Position numbers and translations under genes: made by a program. This document shows, piece by piece, positions 8,834 through 18,386 of a stretch of DNA of 21,008 bases. The DNA is from Podochytrium sp. JEL0797 (Eukaryota > Chytridiomycota > Chytridiomycetes > Chytridiales > Chytriomycetaceae). The notes under the pieces were generated by a model. The model was not told the DNA's origin and searched no databases. It saw only the letters and a program-made list of their open reading frames with translations. How positions within the stretch are numbered: the stretch's first letter is position 1; every line of letters begins with the position of its first letter. The stretch covers positions 1 through 21,008 of the forward strand of contig JADGJG010000398.1 of NCBI GenBank assembly GCA_027596195.1, given 5' to 3'.

Positions 8834-11174
8834 TTAGTAAACACGCGCAACAGGAGGCACAGCCTTGCACTCAGCCTCATCCAAAGTCGTGGACATGACG
8901 GGTCTGTAGTCCAACGTCGTCTTTCCAGTCTGGTCGTTGTGGTACGACAGAGTGTGCTTCATCCACACCTTGTCGTCTCTCGTGCTAAAGTCCTCGCGAG
9001 CGTGGGCTCCACGAGATTCCTTGCGGGCTTCGGCAGAGTGCATCGTTTGGACAGCGTTCGTCATCAGGTTTTGGAGTTCGAGGGATTCAATCAAGTCAGA
9101 GTTCCTGGTGATAGAAAAACAGGTAAGTTATTTGGTCGCAAATGGAACCAATAAAAAAAGGGTGTTGATTTACCAGATGAGAGATCTGTCCGTAATCTTG
9201 ATGTCATGCAGCTCCTTGGCCACTTGATCCATCTTGGTCACACCCTCCTCAAGAGTATCCTGAGTTCTGAACACGGCGGCATGCGTCTGCATCACCTTCT
9301 GCATCTTCAAACGCAAATCGGCGGTCTTGTGGGTTCCGTTCGCGTAACGAACCTTGTCCAAGTTGGCCAAAGTCTCGGCACCAGCATCAGCGGGCAAGGG
9401 ACGGTGAGGGGCTCCGGGGGTCAAGTTGTCCTTGATGTGCAACGCACAGGCGCGACCAAAGACGACAATGTCGAGCAAAGAGTTGGCTCCGAGACGGTTG
9501 GCGCCGTGAACGGACACGGAGGCACATTCTCCAGCAGCGTAGAGGCCCGGAACGATGAAGTCCTTGCCGTCCTTGTGACCAATGACTTCTCCAGTGTACT
9601 TGGTGGGGATTCCTCCCATGTTGTAGTGGACGGTGGGAAGAACGGGGATTGGCTCCTTGGTCACATCGACACCGGCGAAAATGGCGGCGGTTTCCGAGAT
9701 TCCGGGGAGACGCTCGTTGAGGACTTCCTTGGGCAAGTGCGACAGCTGCAAGTAGATGTGGTCCTTCTCGGGTCCGACTCCACGTCCTTCGCGAATTTCG
9801 ACCGTCATGGATCGAGACACAACATCACGGGACGCCAAGTCACGGGCCGTGGGGGCGTATCTCTCCATGAATCTCTCACCGGCAGAGTTGAGGAGGAAAC
9901 CTCCCTCACCACGGGTTCCTTCCGTAATCAAGCACCCGGCTCCGTAGATTCCGGTGGGGTGAAATTGGACAAACTCCAAGTCCTGGAGAGGCAGACCGGC
10001 ACGGGCAACCATAGCGTTACCGTCTCCGGTACAGGTGTGGGCAGAGGTGGCACTGAAGTACGCGCGTCCGTATCCTCCGGTGGCCAAAACGGTCTTGTGG
10101 GCTCTGAATCTGTGGATGGATCCGTCTTCCATGTTCATGGCCATGACTCCGCGACATTCGCCGTTCTCCATGATCAAGTCCAAAGCAAAGTACTCGATGA
10201 AGTAGGTCGTGTTGTGACGCAGGGATTGGCCGTACAAAGTGTGGAGGAGGGCGTGGCCGGTTCTGTCGGCGACGGCGGCGCAGCGGTACGCTTGTCCTCC
10301 CTTTCCGTACTTGAGGGATTGTCCACCAAACGCGCGCTGGTAGATTTTTCCCTCTTCGGTACGCGAGAAGGGGACACCGTAGTGCTCGAGCTCAATGACG
10401 GAGTGAGGGGCCTCACGACACATGTAGTGAATGGCGTCCTGGTCACCTGTCGAACGCGAATGGTTAGTAAAACGATGAAAGAGGGGGTGCAGTCAGTCTA
10501 GTTACCAAGCCAGTCGGATCCCTTCACAGTGTCGTACATGTGCCAACGCCAGTCGTCCTCAGTCATGTTTCCAAGAGCGGCGTTGATACCACCCTGGGCA
10601 GCGACAGTGTGGGAACGCGTGGGGAAAAGCTTCGTGATGCAAGCCGTGTTGAACCCTTCCTTGGCGAGACCGAACGCGGCACGCAAACCGGCACCTCCGG
10701 CACCAATTACGATCGCGTCGTAGGTGTGGTCAATGATGGGGTATGCTTGTCCGAGCGATTGGCCCTATTCAAAAACGAAAACGAAAAAAGTGAGTAAGCA
10801 GATCCGGGTTGGGAAAATGGATCGTGTGGGGGGTTGATTCCATTGCAGCTGATAGAATCCACGCTCATTCGGGTATTTTGGGGGGACCGACTGGCATCGC
10901 ACAGTTTTTGGCGAAAACGGGACCATGCTTCGCAATCTCCCCCATGTGGCCTGCCGACTCGCATTTATGCATCCACAGCTACTTACGTCAGCAGACTTTG
11001 CTCTGAGCTGCTGGGTTCCAGCAATACCGCTGGATCGAACGCTCGAGTGGAACGATGAACGGAGGGGCTGCAAAAACCAAATTGTTTAGTTATCCAACAA
11101 AAACGAAGCAAACTGAACCCCACTCTTACCGCGAGGGATCTCGGGCGAGCGAGACTGGCGGAGAGTCTGAACAT
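8834..11174 (-). CDS. SDH1: Succinate dehydrogenase flavoprotein subunit, mitochondrial
   Basis: Exons 11174-11130, 11067-10987, 10764-10506, 10446-9174 and 9104-8834 total 1929 nt, giving 642 residues. Introns are 62, 222, 59 and 69 nt. The N-terminus [15 protein letters not shown] is a mitochondrial presequence. The FAD-binding GAGGAG motif is at ~63-68, and His94 in [10 protein letters not shown] is the expected covalent FAD attachment site. Active-site segments follow: FHPTGI (His291), TEGTRGEGG (Arg307) and HYNMGG (His402). The C-terminal [12 protein letters not shown] and the TLSY...YRPV end are intact. The enzyme oxidises succinate to fumarate and passes electrons to ubiquinone through SDH2-4 in the inner membrane, joining the TCA cycle to respiration. 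Length and motifs are normal, so the gene should be functional. An AG sits just before the start (CTGCTTCCAGATC-ATG), which would suit a 5'-UTR intron; this is inference. Confidence 0.98.
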
Positions 11175-11814
11175 GATCTGGAAGCAGAAGCGTTAGAACT
11201 CGAGTGCGATCCCAAATCGCGCGGATCGAAGGTTCGGGTTGGACAAAAGGCGGGATCGTGTCCATTCGCATCGATGGTATGCTGGTCTTGAAGTGCGGCA
11301 CGGTATTATTCGCGCACTTTTGACGTTCGAGAAAGCCGGGTCGTTGCAGGATCGCGGGGTGTCGCGCACGAAATGCTCACCTCGTTTTTCGTTCGAAAAA
11401 ATGCAAATTGCCACTGCGGTTTTCGATCCCTTCTCCTTGGAAAATTGGTCATCTCCGTCCTCACAAACGCGCGATATATTCCAGGAGTTACAAGAAACAT
11501 ATATGCCATAAATATCCATTCTCGATTTGGAAGGACTTGCGCATTCAAAAATTCCTTTATCTTACCCTGAACTCGCAAAACCGCAAACCGCAAATACGTG
11601 CACTGCTCTGAATCACTCATGAAAGCGATAAAAACGAGAACCTGCGACGGTCAAACTCACAGTATCGAGCAAGTTATAATTGCATTCGGGAATTATTTAT
11701 TTGGCAATTGGAGGAGCCTTCTGTCACGAAAAGTTTGAATTAGGTGTATTTCGGAGGCTAGGATGCTGGTGAAGGGCGGATTCAATAAGGGTATGCAAAA
11801 GGTTGTGGGGTGGT
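11175..11814. promoter_or_regulatory. Divergent intergenic region between SDH1 and BTB copy 2
   Basis: About 640 bases separate two divergently transcribed genes, so both promoters must lie here. I see no clear TATA box for either. The minus strand contains one open frame (11306-11620), listed separately with low confidence. No tRNA, repeat or mobile sequence is visible. Confidence 0.5.
11306..11620 (-). CDS. Possible small single-span membrane protein (unverified)
   Basis: A frame of 104 residues from ATG 11620. Residues ~33-55 (NREWIFMAYMFLVTPGIYRA) look like one membrane span with a central VTP. That layout faintly recalls the tail of Tom5, a tiny subunit of the mitochondrial import pore. 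After that span the sequence is basic and uninformative. A GGTAAG lies at codon ~18 and GTGAGG at codon ~53, so part could be intron. It lies in the SDH1 promoter region on the same strand and could instead be leader sequence. I do not claim a function. Confidence 0.2.
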   Translation of the reverse strand: MSDSEQCTYLRFAVLRVQGKIKEFLNAQVLPNREWIFMAYMFLVTPGIYRAFVRTEMTNFPRRRDRKPQWQFAFFRTKNEVSISCATPRDPATTRLSRTSKVRE

Positions 11815-12777
11815 ATGAAAGGGTGGTGGGGTTGTTGGACGCGTTGTGAATCGAAAATTATTGCACCTCCCCCAACCATTGCCGAGAAACCCACAGCTCC
11901 GAACCGTGTTCCAGTCTCTCTTCGAACCTCTCTCGTAAAAGACGCACCGCCGGAGACTTTGCTCACGGGCCCAGACGCTGTCGCCCTGATCGGTGCCACC
12001 ACCCATGCGGATACGATCCTGCAGCCCAACGACGGCGAATTCATTGCCACACACAGAGCCTACCTGATCAGAAACCCATACTTTGCATGCCATGAAAGCT
12101 TTACGGTGCATCAAAACGAGTCGGTGGAAACACCCTTCAAGCCCCATCCGACCGAGTTCCGTTTACTTCTACAATGCATCTACGCCAACACTCCCGAATA
12201 CTGCAGAGAATGCATTGTGAAACAAAACTTCCTCCCTCTTCTTTTGAATGCGCAGTTCTTTGTGGAAGAAAACGTTCTCGTGGCTTGCGCATCGTGGTTC
12301 CACGCCAACTGGCGCGACGCTGTCCTTCTCAACGAATTCAACTACCAATCGGTTGATAACGACACGCTTTCAAGCTTGCTGAGCGAGCTCAACGCCGAAA
12401 CGGAAGCGGCCACCACTTTGCACGTGATTTTCCCATGGGCGCGCAATTGGGGCGAAGAGGATGGTTGTAAGCCGTTGCGCGAGTTTGTCGAGTCTCATGT
12501 TGACTTCAAGTGTGTTAGGGTGAAGGAGTGGATTGAGTTGGTCACTGCGCATGAACGCAGCGTGGAGTTCTGCATTGTTCCCAAGACGCATCTCCATTTT
12601 GTGAACCATGCCTATGCGGCTGTCAAGATTTATTGCGGTCATTGCGGCGAATATGTCGAAGCTTGCGATTTCTCTGTTCCAAACGCGTGTCAGAACTGTC
12701 GTAAGCATTCCAACTTGCAGTGGAAACAAACAAATCGAATAATTGGGTGGAGCTGGGTGCTTGCTGCTGTATGGTGA
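11815..12777 (+). CDS. BTB/POZ domain protein, copy 2, with C-terminal zinc ribbon
   Basis: A single-exon frame of 320 residues from ATG 11815. It is paralogous to the gene at 837-1730 and in opposite orientation. BTB domain at ~50-160 (ADTILQPNDGEFIATHRAYL; LLLQCIYANTPEYCRE; NAQFFVEENVLVACASW). Beyond the shared 'PKTHLHF' segment it ends in a CxxC...CxxC zinc ribbon (YCGHCGEY, then NACQNCRKH; Cys ~274, 277, 292, 295), absent from copy 1. BTB domains usually dimerise and can act as Cullin-3 adaptors; the ribbon could bind another protein or nucleic acid. The start is odd. The position of copy 1's second Met (PTMTKKP) is Ile here (PTIAEKP), and copy 1's ATGAAC start aligns near TGAATC. Translation here must therefore begin at a different, non-homologous ATG whose context is unremarkable. 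Confidence 0.8.
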   Translation: MKGWWGCWTRCESKIIAPPPTIAEKPTAPNRVPVSLRTSLVKDAPPETLLTGPDAVALIGATTHADTILQPNDGEFIATHRAYLIRNPYFACHESFTVHQNESVETPFKPHPTEFRLLLQCIYANTPEYCRECIVKQNFLPLLLNAQFFVEENVLVACASWFHANWRDAVLLNEFNYQSVDNDTLSSLLSELNAETEAATTLHVIFPWARNWGEEDGCKPLREFVESHVDFKCVRVKEWIELVTAHERSVEFCIVPKTHLHFVNHAYAAVKIYCGHCGEYVEACDFSVPNACQNCRKHSNLQWKQTNRIIGWSWVLAAVW

Positions 12778-13249
12778 TTTTTTTCCTCTTCTCTTTTTTG
12801 CCGTATCTATCTCTCTCTCGTTATTTCTGCTTTTCTTGCGTATAATATTTTTTGAGTGAATCCCCCCTCGAAAGAATCCGGCGTCTTTTGCGTGACACAA
12901 AATGGCTTTTTACTGATGGTCGCGGTTTTCCGTTTAATTAAGGGAGGGGGTGAGGTGTTTTACAAGGGGGGTGGCGGGGTAGTTGGAAGTGTTGCGCTGA
13001 CCAAGATCCCCCACCTCCCTCTCTCATACATCGTAGGTATTTATTTTATCACTAAAAAGACCAGTGCTGCTGCAGTAGCTCCTGAAGATGCGTTCAGATT
13101 GATCTGGTGGAGGCTCCAAGATTCGCTATGAATCGGTGGGTTGATAAAACCACACTTGCTTGTGCATTGTTCTGAGGCGAAGAAGCATGATTGATTTGAA
13201 TAATTATTTTTGACATATATAAAATTGAACTAGGGAAAAGGAAGAGAAC
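12778..13249. other. Spacer between BTB copy 2 and HAF-repeat gene
   Basis: About 470 bases between two convergent 3' ends. It contains T-rich and G-rich runs but no gene, RNA or repeat that I can support. Confidence 0.5.
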
Positions 13250-14275
13250 TCAGAACAGGAAAATTCCAGCCAACACAACACACACCGACACTGCAACACC
13301 CTTGGCACCCGAACGCGTCGTCGTCATCCCCATACCACCCATAACACCACCCGTGGTACCACCATTTGCAGAAGCCACCGTCGCAACACCCGTCCCACCC
13401 GGCGTGGCCATCAATCCGTTCGTGTTCCCGGCCGCGTCTGAATAGAATCCAACCAGTGTTCCTGCATCGTTCAGCCCATTGATAACGGTTCCACCCATCC
13501 CCACGGCCATGGGGTGATCAATGGATTGAAACATGGCTGCTGTGCCCGGGTTCGTGGCGATGAATCCGTGTGTGGTTCCAGTGGCGTCGACGAAGGATCC
13601 AACGACTTGACGGTTGTTGTTGATTCCTAGCGCTTGTGTGTTCATGGAGCCGGGAGCTGTGAGGGGGGTGAAGGTGCCGCCGCTCATGAAGAAGGAGACG
13701 GTGGATCCGGTGGTTGTGGAGCAGAAACCGATTATGTCGCCGTTTCTGTTGATTCCGGAGGCGGTTGTGCTGTTGCATTTCATGGTTGGTGGGGGGGTTA
13801 TGGGGGTGAAGGTGGCGGCGACCGCGTCATAGGTGTAGCCGTGGTTGGCACCCATCGCGTCGGTGTAGAAACCGGCGGCGATGTTGTTGTCGTTGATTCC
13901 CAGGATTTGGTTCTGTGTTCCTGTGCCGGTGGCGGGGTTGATGACGCTGGTGAAGGAACCTGTGAGTCCATTTCGAATGAATCCGGAAGTGGTCATTTTC
14001 GAGTCGATCCAGAATCCGCCAATCACGTTGTTGCTGTTGATGCAAATGTCTTGGGTCTGTGTGGCTGTGGGGACGTTGCCGTTCGTGACGCTGGCGAGGA
14101 AGTTGGGCGCGGAAAGGGCGTATCCCACGTTGGGGTGGGTGCCCATTCCGCTGCCGAAATATCCCACGATGGTTTGCGCGGTGTTGATTCCGAGCAGCTG
14201 GTTGAATGTTGGGTCGGCGGGGTTGTTCATGGTGACGAAGTTGAACGTCTTGCTTGCGGAGGGTACGGCAGCCAT
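13250..14275 (-). CDS. Intronless six-repeat protein of the HAF (extracellular repeat) type with hydrophobic C-terminal tail
   Basis: ATG 14275 in the context CACCATGG starts a 341-residue frame with no intron. Six ~48-residue repeats share the core [L/S]GINxxxxxVGxFxDxxGxxHGF. The GIN-type motif starts at residues ~28, 77, 125, 173, 217 and 266; the clearest copies are ALGINNNRQVVGSFVD and ILGINDNNIAAGFYTD. This is the pattern of the bacterial 'HAF family' extracellular repeat, thought to fold as beta-propeller-like blades. The sequence is rich in Thr, Gly, Asn and Ala and low in Lys. Residues ~301-321 are a Gly/Thr linker, followed by a hydrophobic end (GVAVSVCVVLAGIFLF) like a GPI-anchor signal or tail anchor. 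No N-terminal signal peptide is seen, which is odd for a surface protein. Function is unknown. Lack of introns amid intron-rich neighbours and a bacterial-type family suggest horizontal transfer. Confidence 0.85.
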   Translation of the reverse strand: MAAVPSASKTFNFVTMNNPADPTFNQLLGINTAQTIVGYFGSGMGTHPNVGYALSAPNFLASVTNGNVPTATQTQDICINSNNVIGGFWIDSKMTTSGFIRNGLTGSFTSVINPATGTGTQNQILGINDNNIAAGFYTDAMGANHGYTYDAVAATFTPITPPPTMKCNSTTASGINRNGDIIGFCSTTTGSTVSFFMSGGTFTPLTAPGSMNTQALGINNNRQVVGSFVDATGTTHGFIATNPGTAAMFQSIDHPMAVGMGGTVINGLNDAGTLVGFYSDAAGNTNGLMATPGGTGVATVASANGGTTGGVMGGMGMTTTRSGAKGVAVSVCVVLAGIFLF

Positions 14276-14325
14276 GGTGAATGATAATGAAAGATGTAAA
14301 TGAGTGTTCAACTTTTCCTTTCGAG

Positions 14326-14333
14326 TTTTTATA
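14326..14333 (-). promoter_or_regulatory. TATA box of the HAF-repeat gene
   Basis: TATAAAAA on the minus strand, 51 bases upstream of the start codon. This predicts transcription starting ~30 bases downstream and a 5' leader of only ~20 bases. Confidence 0.6.
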
Positions 14334-14436
14334 CCTCGCGTCGGGAGAAAAAAATTCCATTAAACGTTCATCTTAAAATAATCTCAAAATTAATCTCAAT
14401 TTAATTATTTTGGCAAGTGGCACGGGAGGGCGATGT

Positions 14437-14453
14437 GGGGGGGGGGGGGGGGG
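14437..14453 (+). repeat. Homopolymer run of 17 G
   Basis: Seventeen G in a row between the mitochondrial peptidase 3' end and the HAF-repeat promoter. The exact length may be a sequencing estimate. Confidence 0.9.
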
Positions 14454-14467
14454 AATACTGTATTTTG

Positions 14468-16938
14468 TCATAGGGATCCCAATACACCTTCATCAATCCC
14501 AGCCTTCTCCAACCCAACCCACGGATCCCTCCCTCCACCCCACTTCAACAACTCCTGCCTCACAACTTCACCCCCATGCCTCAACCGATCGCGGTCGTAC
14601 CCGCGTTGCGGTGCGCCTCCAAACACGGTCGCACGGATCGAATCAGACACGCGACGAGCCCAGAAATAGGAATAGTATGACGCGCCGTAGGAGTAGAGAT
14701 GCGAGAATTGGGTTTGCCATTGTGTTCCTTCAACGTACGGGATCACGTCGAATTGGGATTGGACTTGTGCGAGGAGGAGAGTGGAGTCGTAGTTCATGGC
14801 ATCCATTTGTTCTGGTTTGGAAAGTGGGCATGTTGGCGATTAGGATGGATTGTGAGGGAGGAGAGCAAAGGGAAAGAAGAACCTGAATGGTAAAGTTGAT
14901 CCAATACAGCCATTTTCACTTGCTTCTGCCGCTGCATGGCCTCCAACAACCCCTGCCTCGCTTTCACTCCTTGAATCAATTCCCCTGGCACCTTCTGTCC
15001 CGTCCCGTAATGCACCCCAACGCGTTCCAACACATTCGCATCGCGCGCAAACGATTCGAGCAGGTTCGACGGCACTTCAACAAAGTCTAATGCGCACCGC
15101 GTCCCCGAAATGTGTTGGTAATCCGTCCGCGCGAGCACCGAGTGGATCACGTGTCCCATTTCATGGAAAAGCGTTTCGACTTCGCCGAGAGACAATAGGC
15201 CCGGGGAGTCGAGGGTCGGTCGTTCGAATTGAGTCACGAGCACAACGATGGGGAGTTGGTAGAGTGCTTGGGTTCCGTCTTCGGCGGGACGAGTGACTTC
15301 GGTTTGGGGAGAAATGAGGCCGTCGCGGCGAACACCGCAGTATTCTTCAAAATCGTCTAGGCGGCGGCTGCAGCGCACTGTGAACTGGGCGGCGCCTTCG
15401 AATTTGTCCACTTGGACGCCCTTCTCCCGCGCAAAGAGGTCAAAGTACACGACGCCTATGACGCCTTCGGTTTCGTGGACAACGTGGACTTTTTTGACGT
15501 CATCGTGCCAAGTTTCGCCAGGAGAAAGAGTAGCCGGTTCCAAGCGGATTCCATAGAGGTCTTGAAGGAGATTGCTGATTCCTTCCATGGTGGTGCCCAC
15601 ACTGAAATACGGCCGCACTTCGTCCGCTGACGTGACCGAGTTGGAACCGCCCGCGGGAGTCAAGAATTGCGTGTAGAACGATTCATCCCATGCCGTGATT
15701 CCACCTTTCCCACCCCCACCAACGCGCTTGACGGTTTCCAAACGAGTCAAGTCTTCTTTGGCCAAAGGCCAGTTGCTCCTCGACACACTTTCCAAAAACT
15801 TCATGACACGTTCGGGCGACTGCGCCATTTTGTCGCCCAGCCACATGTCTGCATAGCTGCTCTTGCCGAGCACTCGCGCGAGTTTCATCCGCGTGCGCAT
15901 GAGTTCTTCGAGGGTATGAACGTCTTCGGGCGACGGAGAGTGCGACGCAACGTACAGGAGTCGTCGTACATGTTCGTCGCGTGCGTGTCGTTGGATGTGG
16001 GAAGTGATGTGCGGATTGTTCATTGGGATTACGGCAAGGTTTGGGGACGAGGCTGTGAGGCGGGCCAGGAGGGAAGGGTTGATTCCGGCGAGGCGAGTTT
16101 GCGGGGCTTCGATTTCGACGGATTCGCACGAGAGAATGGAAGAAGATCTAGTGAATTTGTTTCCGAGGCTCTGAGTTTTTTGATATGGGGGTTCAGTTCC
16201 GCGGCGGTTCCCGACTGATGCCCAACCAACTCACAAGAATGTCGTCGCTCAGCTTCACAAACTGCGAGCGCTCTTGGCCACCCAAATGGATCCCGCTCTT
16301 TTGGAAATCGCGCATCAACAGATCGGCAACGGAGATGGTTTGTTGCGAAGGCGTTGGCTGCGGAATGAACGGCACGGCATCGATGGAAGCTTTGAGGGCC
16401 TGATTTGTTTCGAAACAATCGGTCAGCGATATCCAAGACACGACCGACATACGTTGTACAGCTTGACATCCGTGTTGAGTGAGTTCATGTAGCTTGTGAG
16501 CAGCGAGTTTCCCTGCGCGGCATCGGACACGACTTGCTGGCTGGGATGGACATTGAGAACGAGTTCTGAAGCATCGAGCTGGGTTTGTGTGATTAGAACA
16601 GTGAAGAAAACAAGAAGAAAAGCGACAAACAAACGCACCACAGAACACAGCTGGTCGCTCAGGGCATCGAGCATCTTGACGGCCTTAGTCAGGGGCAGCG
16701 GCGCAGCGCGCTGTTCTGTGATGTTTGCAACCAGGCGCTGCGCCCTGAGCACGGCCTGGCGCGCCTCGGTGGTCCAGTAGTCGCTGCTGCCCGCGCCCAA
16801 GGCGTATCCAAACAGCGCCGTGGGTGGTCCTGAAGTCAGCACTGCCATACTGGCACCACTCGGAACGTCAAACAGCGCCCGCAGAAGCGGCCGAGGAGCC
16901 GCATGCGATGTGAAGCCGCGCGTGGCGGCATGGAGCAT
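14468..16938 (-). CDS. OCT1: Mitochondrial intermediate peptidase (M3 family metallopeptidase)
   Basis: Exons 16938-16639, 16578-16453, 16399-16235, 16170-14883 and 14811-14468 total 2223 nt, giving 740 residues. Introns are 60, 53, 64 and 71 nt. The N-terminus (MLHAATRGFTSHAAPRPLLR) is a basic presequence. The zinc site HEMGH is at ~533-537 in the FHEMGHVIHS context, with the downstream Glu in FVEVPSNLLESF at ~562. The segment SVLARTDYQHISGTRC next to it is typical of mitochondrial intermediate peptidase rather than thimet oligopeptidase. The enzyme removes an octapeptide from imported precursors after the main processing peptidase has cut. The length fits the family. Its start codon lies only ~250 bases from the first telomere-linked element at 17185, making it the last ordinary gene on this arm. 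Confidence 0.95.
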
Positions 16939-17184
16939 TTTTTTGATTTTTTTTGAAGGTGAAAGTTGCGGGAAGAAAAGCTAAGGAACTATAAAAATAG
17001 TGATAGTAACAACGTCCATCACCAGTCGTCCTCGAATCCGAAACCTGGGAACCCTCTCACGTCAAATCTCCACACTGGCGGATATTCGCTGCCTGCTCAC
17101 GGCGAGACCAAATCACAATTCCACCACCATTGGTCCAAATACCACACCTTCACTTCATTTGGCAATCTTCCCCCTGATGGTTCA

Positions 17185-17190
17185 TTAGGG
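17185..17190 (+). repeat. Single telomeric repeat at inner junction of element A
   Basis: One TTAGGG unit joins unique chromosomal sequence to the 3' tail of element A. A second such junction, with two units, occurs at 19347-19358. Confidence 0.6.
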
Positions 17191-17198
17191 GGCTACGT

Positions 17199-17211
17199 AG
17201 TTTAATAAACT
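17199..17211 (-). repeat. 3'-tail hairpin of element A
   Basis: AGTTT-AAT-AAACT inverted repeat directly beside the 8-base palindrome CTACGTAG (17193-17200). The homologous hairpin in element B is longer. Confidence 0.5.
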
Positions 17212-17309
17212 AGACTATACAACAACAAATAAAATAAAAATTGAATTTCCAAAGAATCTCGATCGAGTCCCATTTCCTCCATTTTCCTACAACAGCCTGG
17301 TGTGTTAAT

Positions 17310-18386
17310 TCACGGTGGTTTTCCGTCCCCCCGGGCCCACCAGTCAAGAATTGGCTGATGGGCCCTGCACATAATGTGTGGCGTGCGAGTCTTAGAGGCG
17401 AGTCTCTTGATGTGGTTTTGCGAGTCTCGTAGCGGTTGAGGTTTCTTGAAGGATGATGCGTCTCGTTGCTTCATGTTTTGGCGCGTCTGTGATGGTCTTG
17501 TTCTTGGGTGTTTATTGGGAGTAGTTGGGCCTTGGGTTTTGGCCGCCAGAGATGTGGGTTCCAATGGTTTGTGGTCGTTGTCGTGTAGTGTGGTTTTGTT
17601 GTTGTTGTTGTTGTTCCGGTGTGATGATTTGAGTTTGGTTTGTATGTGTTGGCATTTCCGTTGGCCGATTTTGGAGTAGTTGGAGTCGGATTTTTTGGCA
17701 GTAATCTTTGGTTGCAGGTCTTTGGTTTCTGGAAGTGTTGCTTGGATTGTGAGGTTCCGTTGCGATGTCCTTGGGTGGTTCCTCCATCGCTTTGATGGCT
17801 GTGATCCACTGGGTTCCCTACTGCCATTCCTCTCGGTCGATTCCCTGTCTGTTCCGTTTGTGTGTCCTCCTCCATTGCTTGATCCATCATGTTCCATTCC
17901 ATTTGTCCCTGTTCCTTCGTTATTTCCATCATTGTTTCCCGTTCCTCCTCTATTTCCATTGCTGGCAGATCCTCCGTCATTTCCGCCAGTTCCGGGTGTG
18001 AAAACTGGGATTCCGAGCCGACTCTGTATATGCGCGAATAAAGTTCTGAAGCGTGGGATGTCAAAGGCTGCCAAAAAGTCGAGGGTCGTCAGTAGTGGTG
18101 GAAGTGTTCTATCTGTTGTGATATGTTGGAGAGTTCCTGCTGCGAGGGCTCAGCGGTAGCCATCTGTGACGATTTCCCCGAATTCTGTGAGTCTGTTGTT
18201 AAGGGCATTGTCTAGTTGCGCTACTGATTCGCCATCCAAGCAGTTGTCGATACATCGCAGGGTGAACATGTGATCAAAGTGATTGTCAGGGCCAGGGCAT
18301 TTGTAATTCGACCAAGTTCCGCAACCGCGACGCGTGAATAGGCAGTTTTGCACACCTCCTGCAGCACACAGCAGCAGCTTACCCTG
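17310..18386 (-). pseudogene. Reading frame of element A, interrupted by one TGA
   Basis: Open in one frame from after a TGA at 18387-18389 to the stop at 17310, except for TGA at 18150-18152; about 358 codons. The first third holds a Cys/His cluster (RRGCGTW; YKCPGPDNHFDHMFTLRC) that loosely resembles the zinc knuckle near the C-terminus of LINE ORF2 proteins. That comparison is tentative. The middle is a Gly/Asn/Ser-rich linker (TPGTGGNDGG). The last part is basic and rich in Asn, Gln and Lys, including six Asn in a row, ending WWARGDGKPP. The ending is shared with element B, which supports this strand and frame. The TGA sits where Trp or Arg would fit, so it is probably a point mutation. 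Confidence 0.45.

Noticed and set aside
9206..10501. 431-codon plus-strand open frame
   Set aside because: Exactly antisense to SDH1 exon 4; Gly/Ser/Val-rich with no family signal. A by-product of codon bias on the other strand.
13634..14284. 216-codon plus-strand Gly/Val-rich frame
   Set aside because: Antisense to the HAF-repeat gene, whose repeats explain the open frame.
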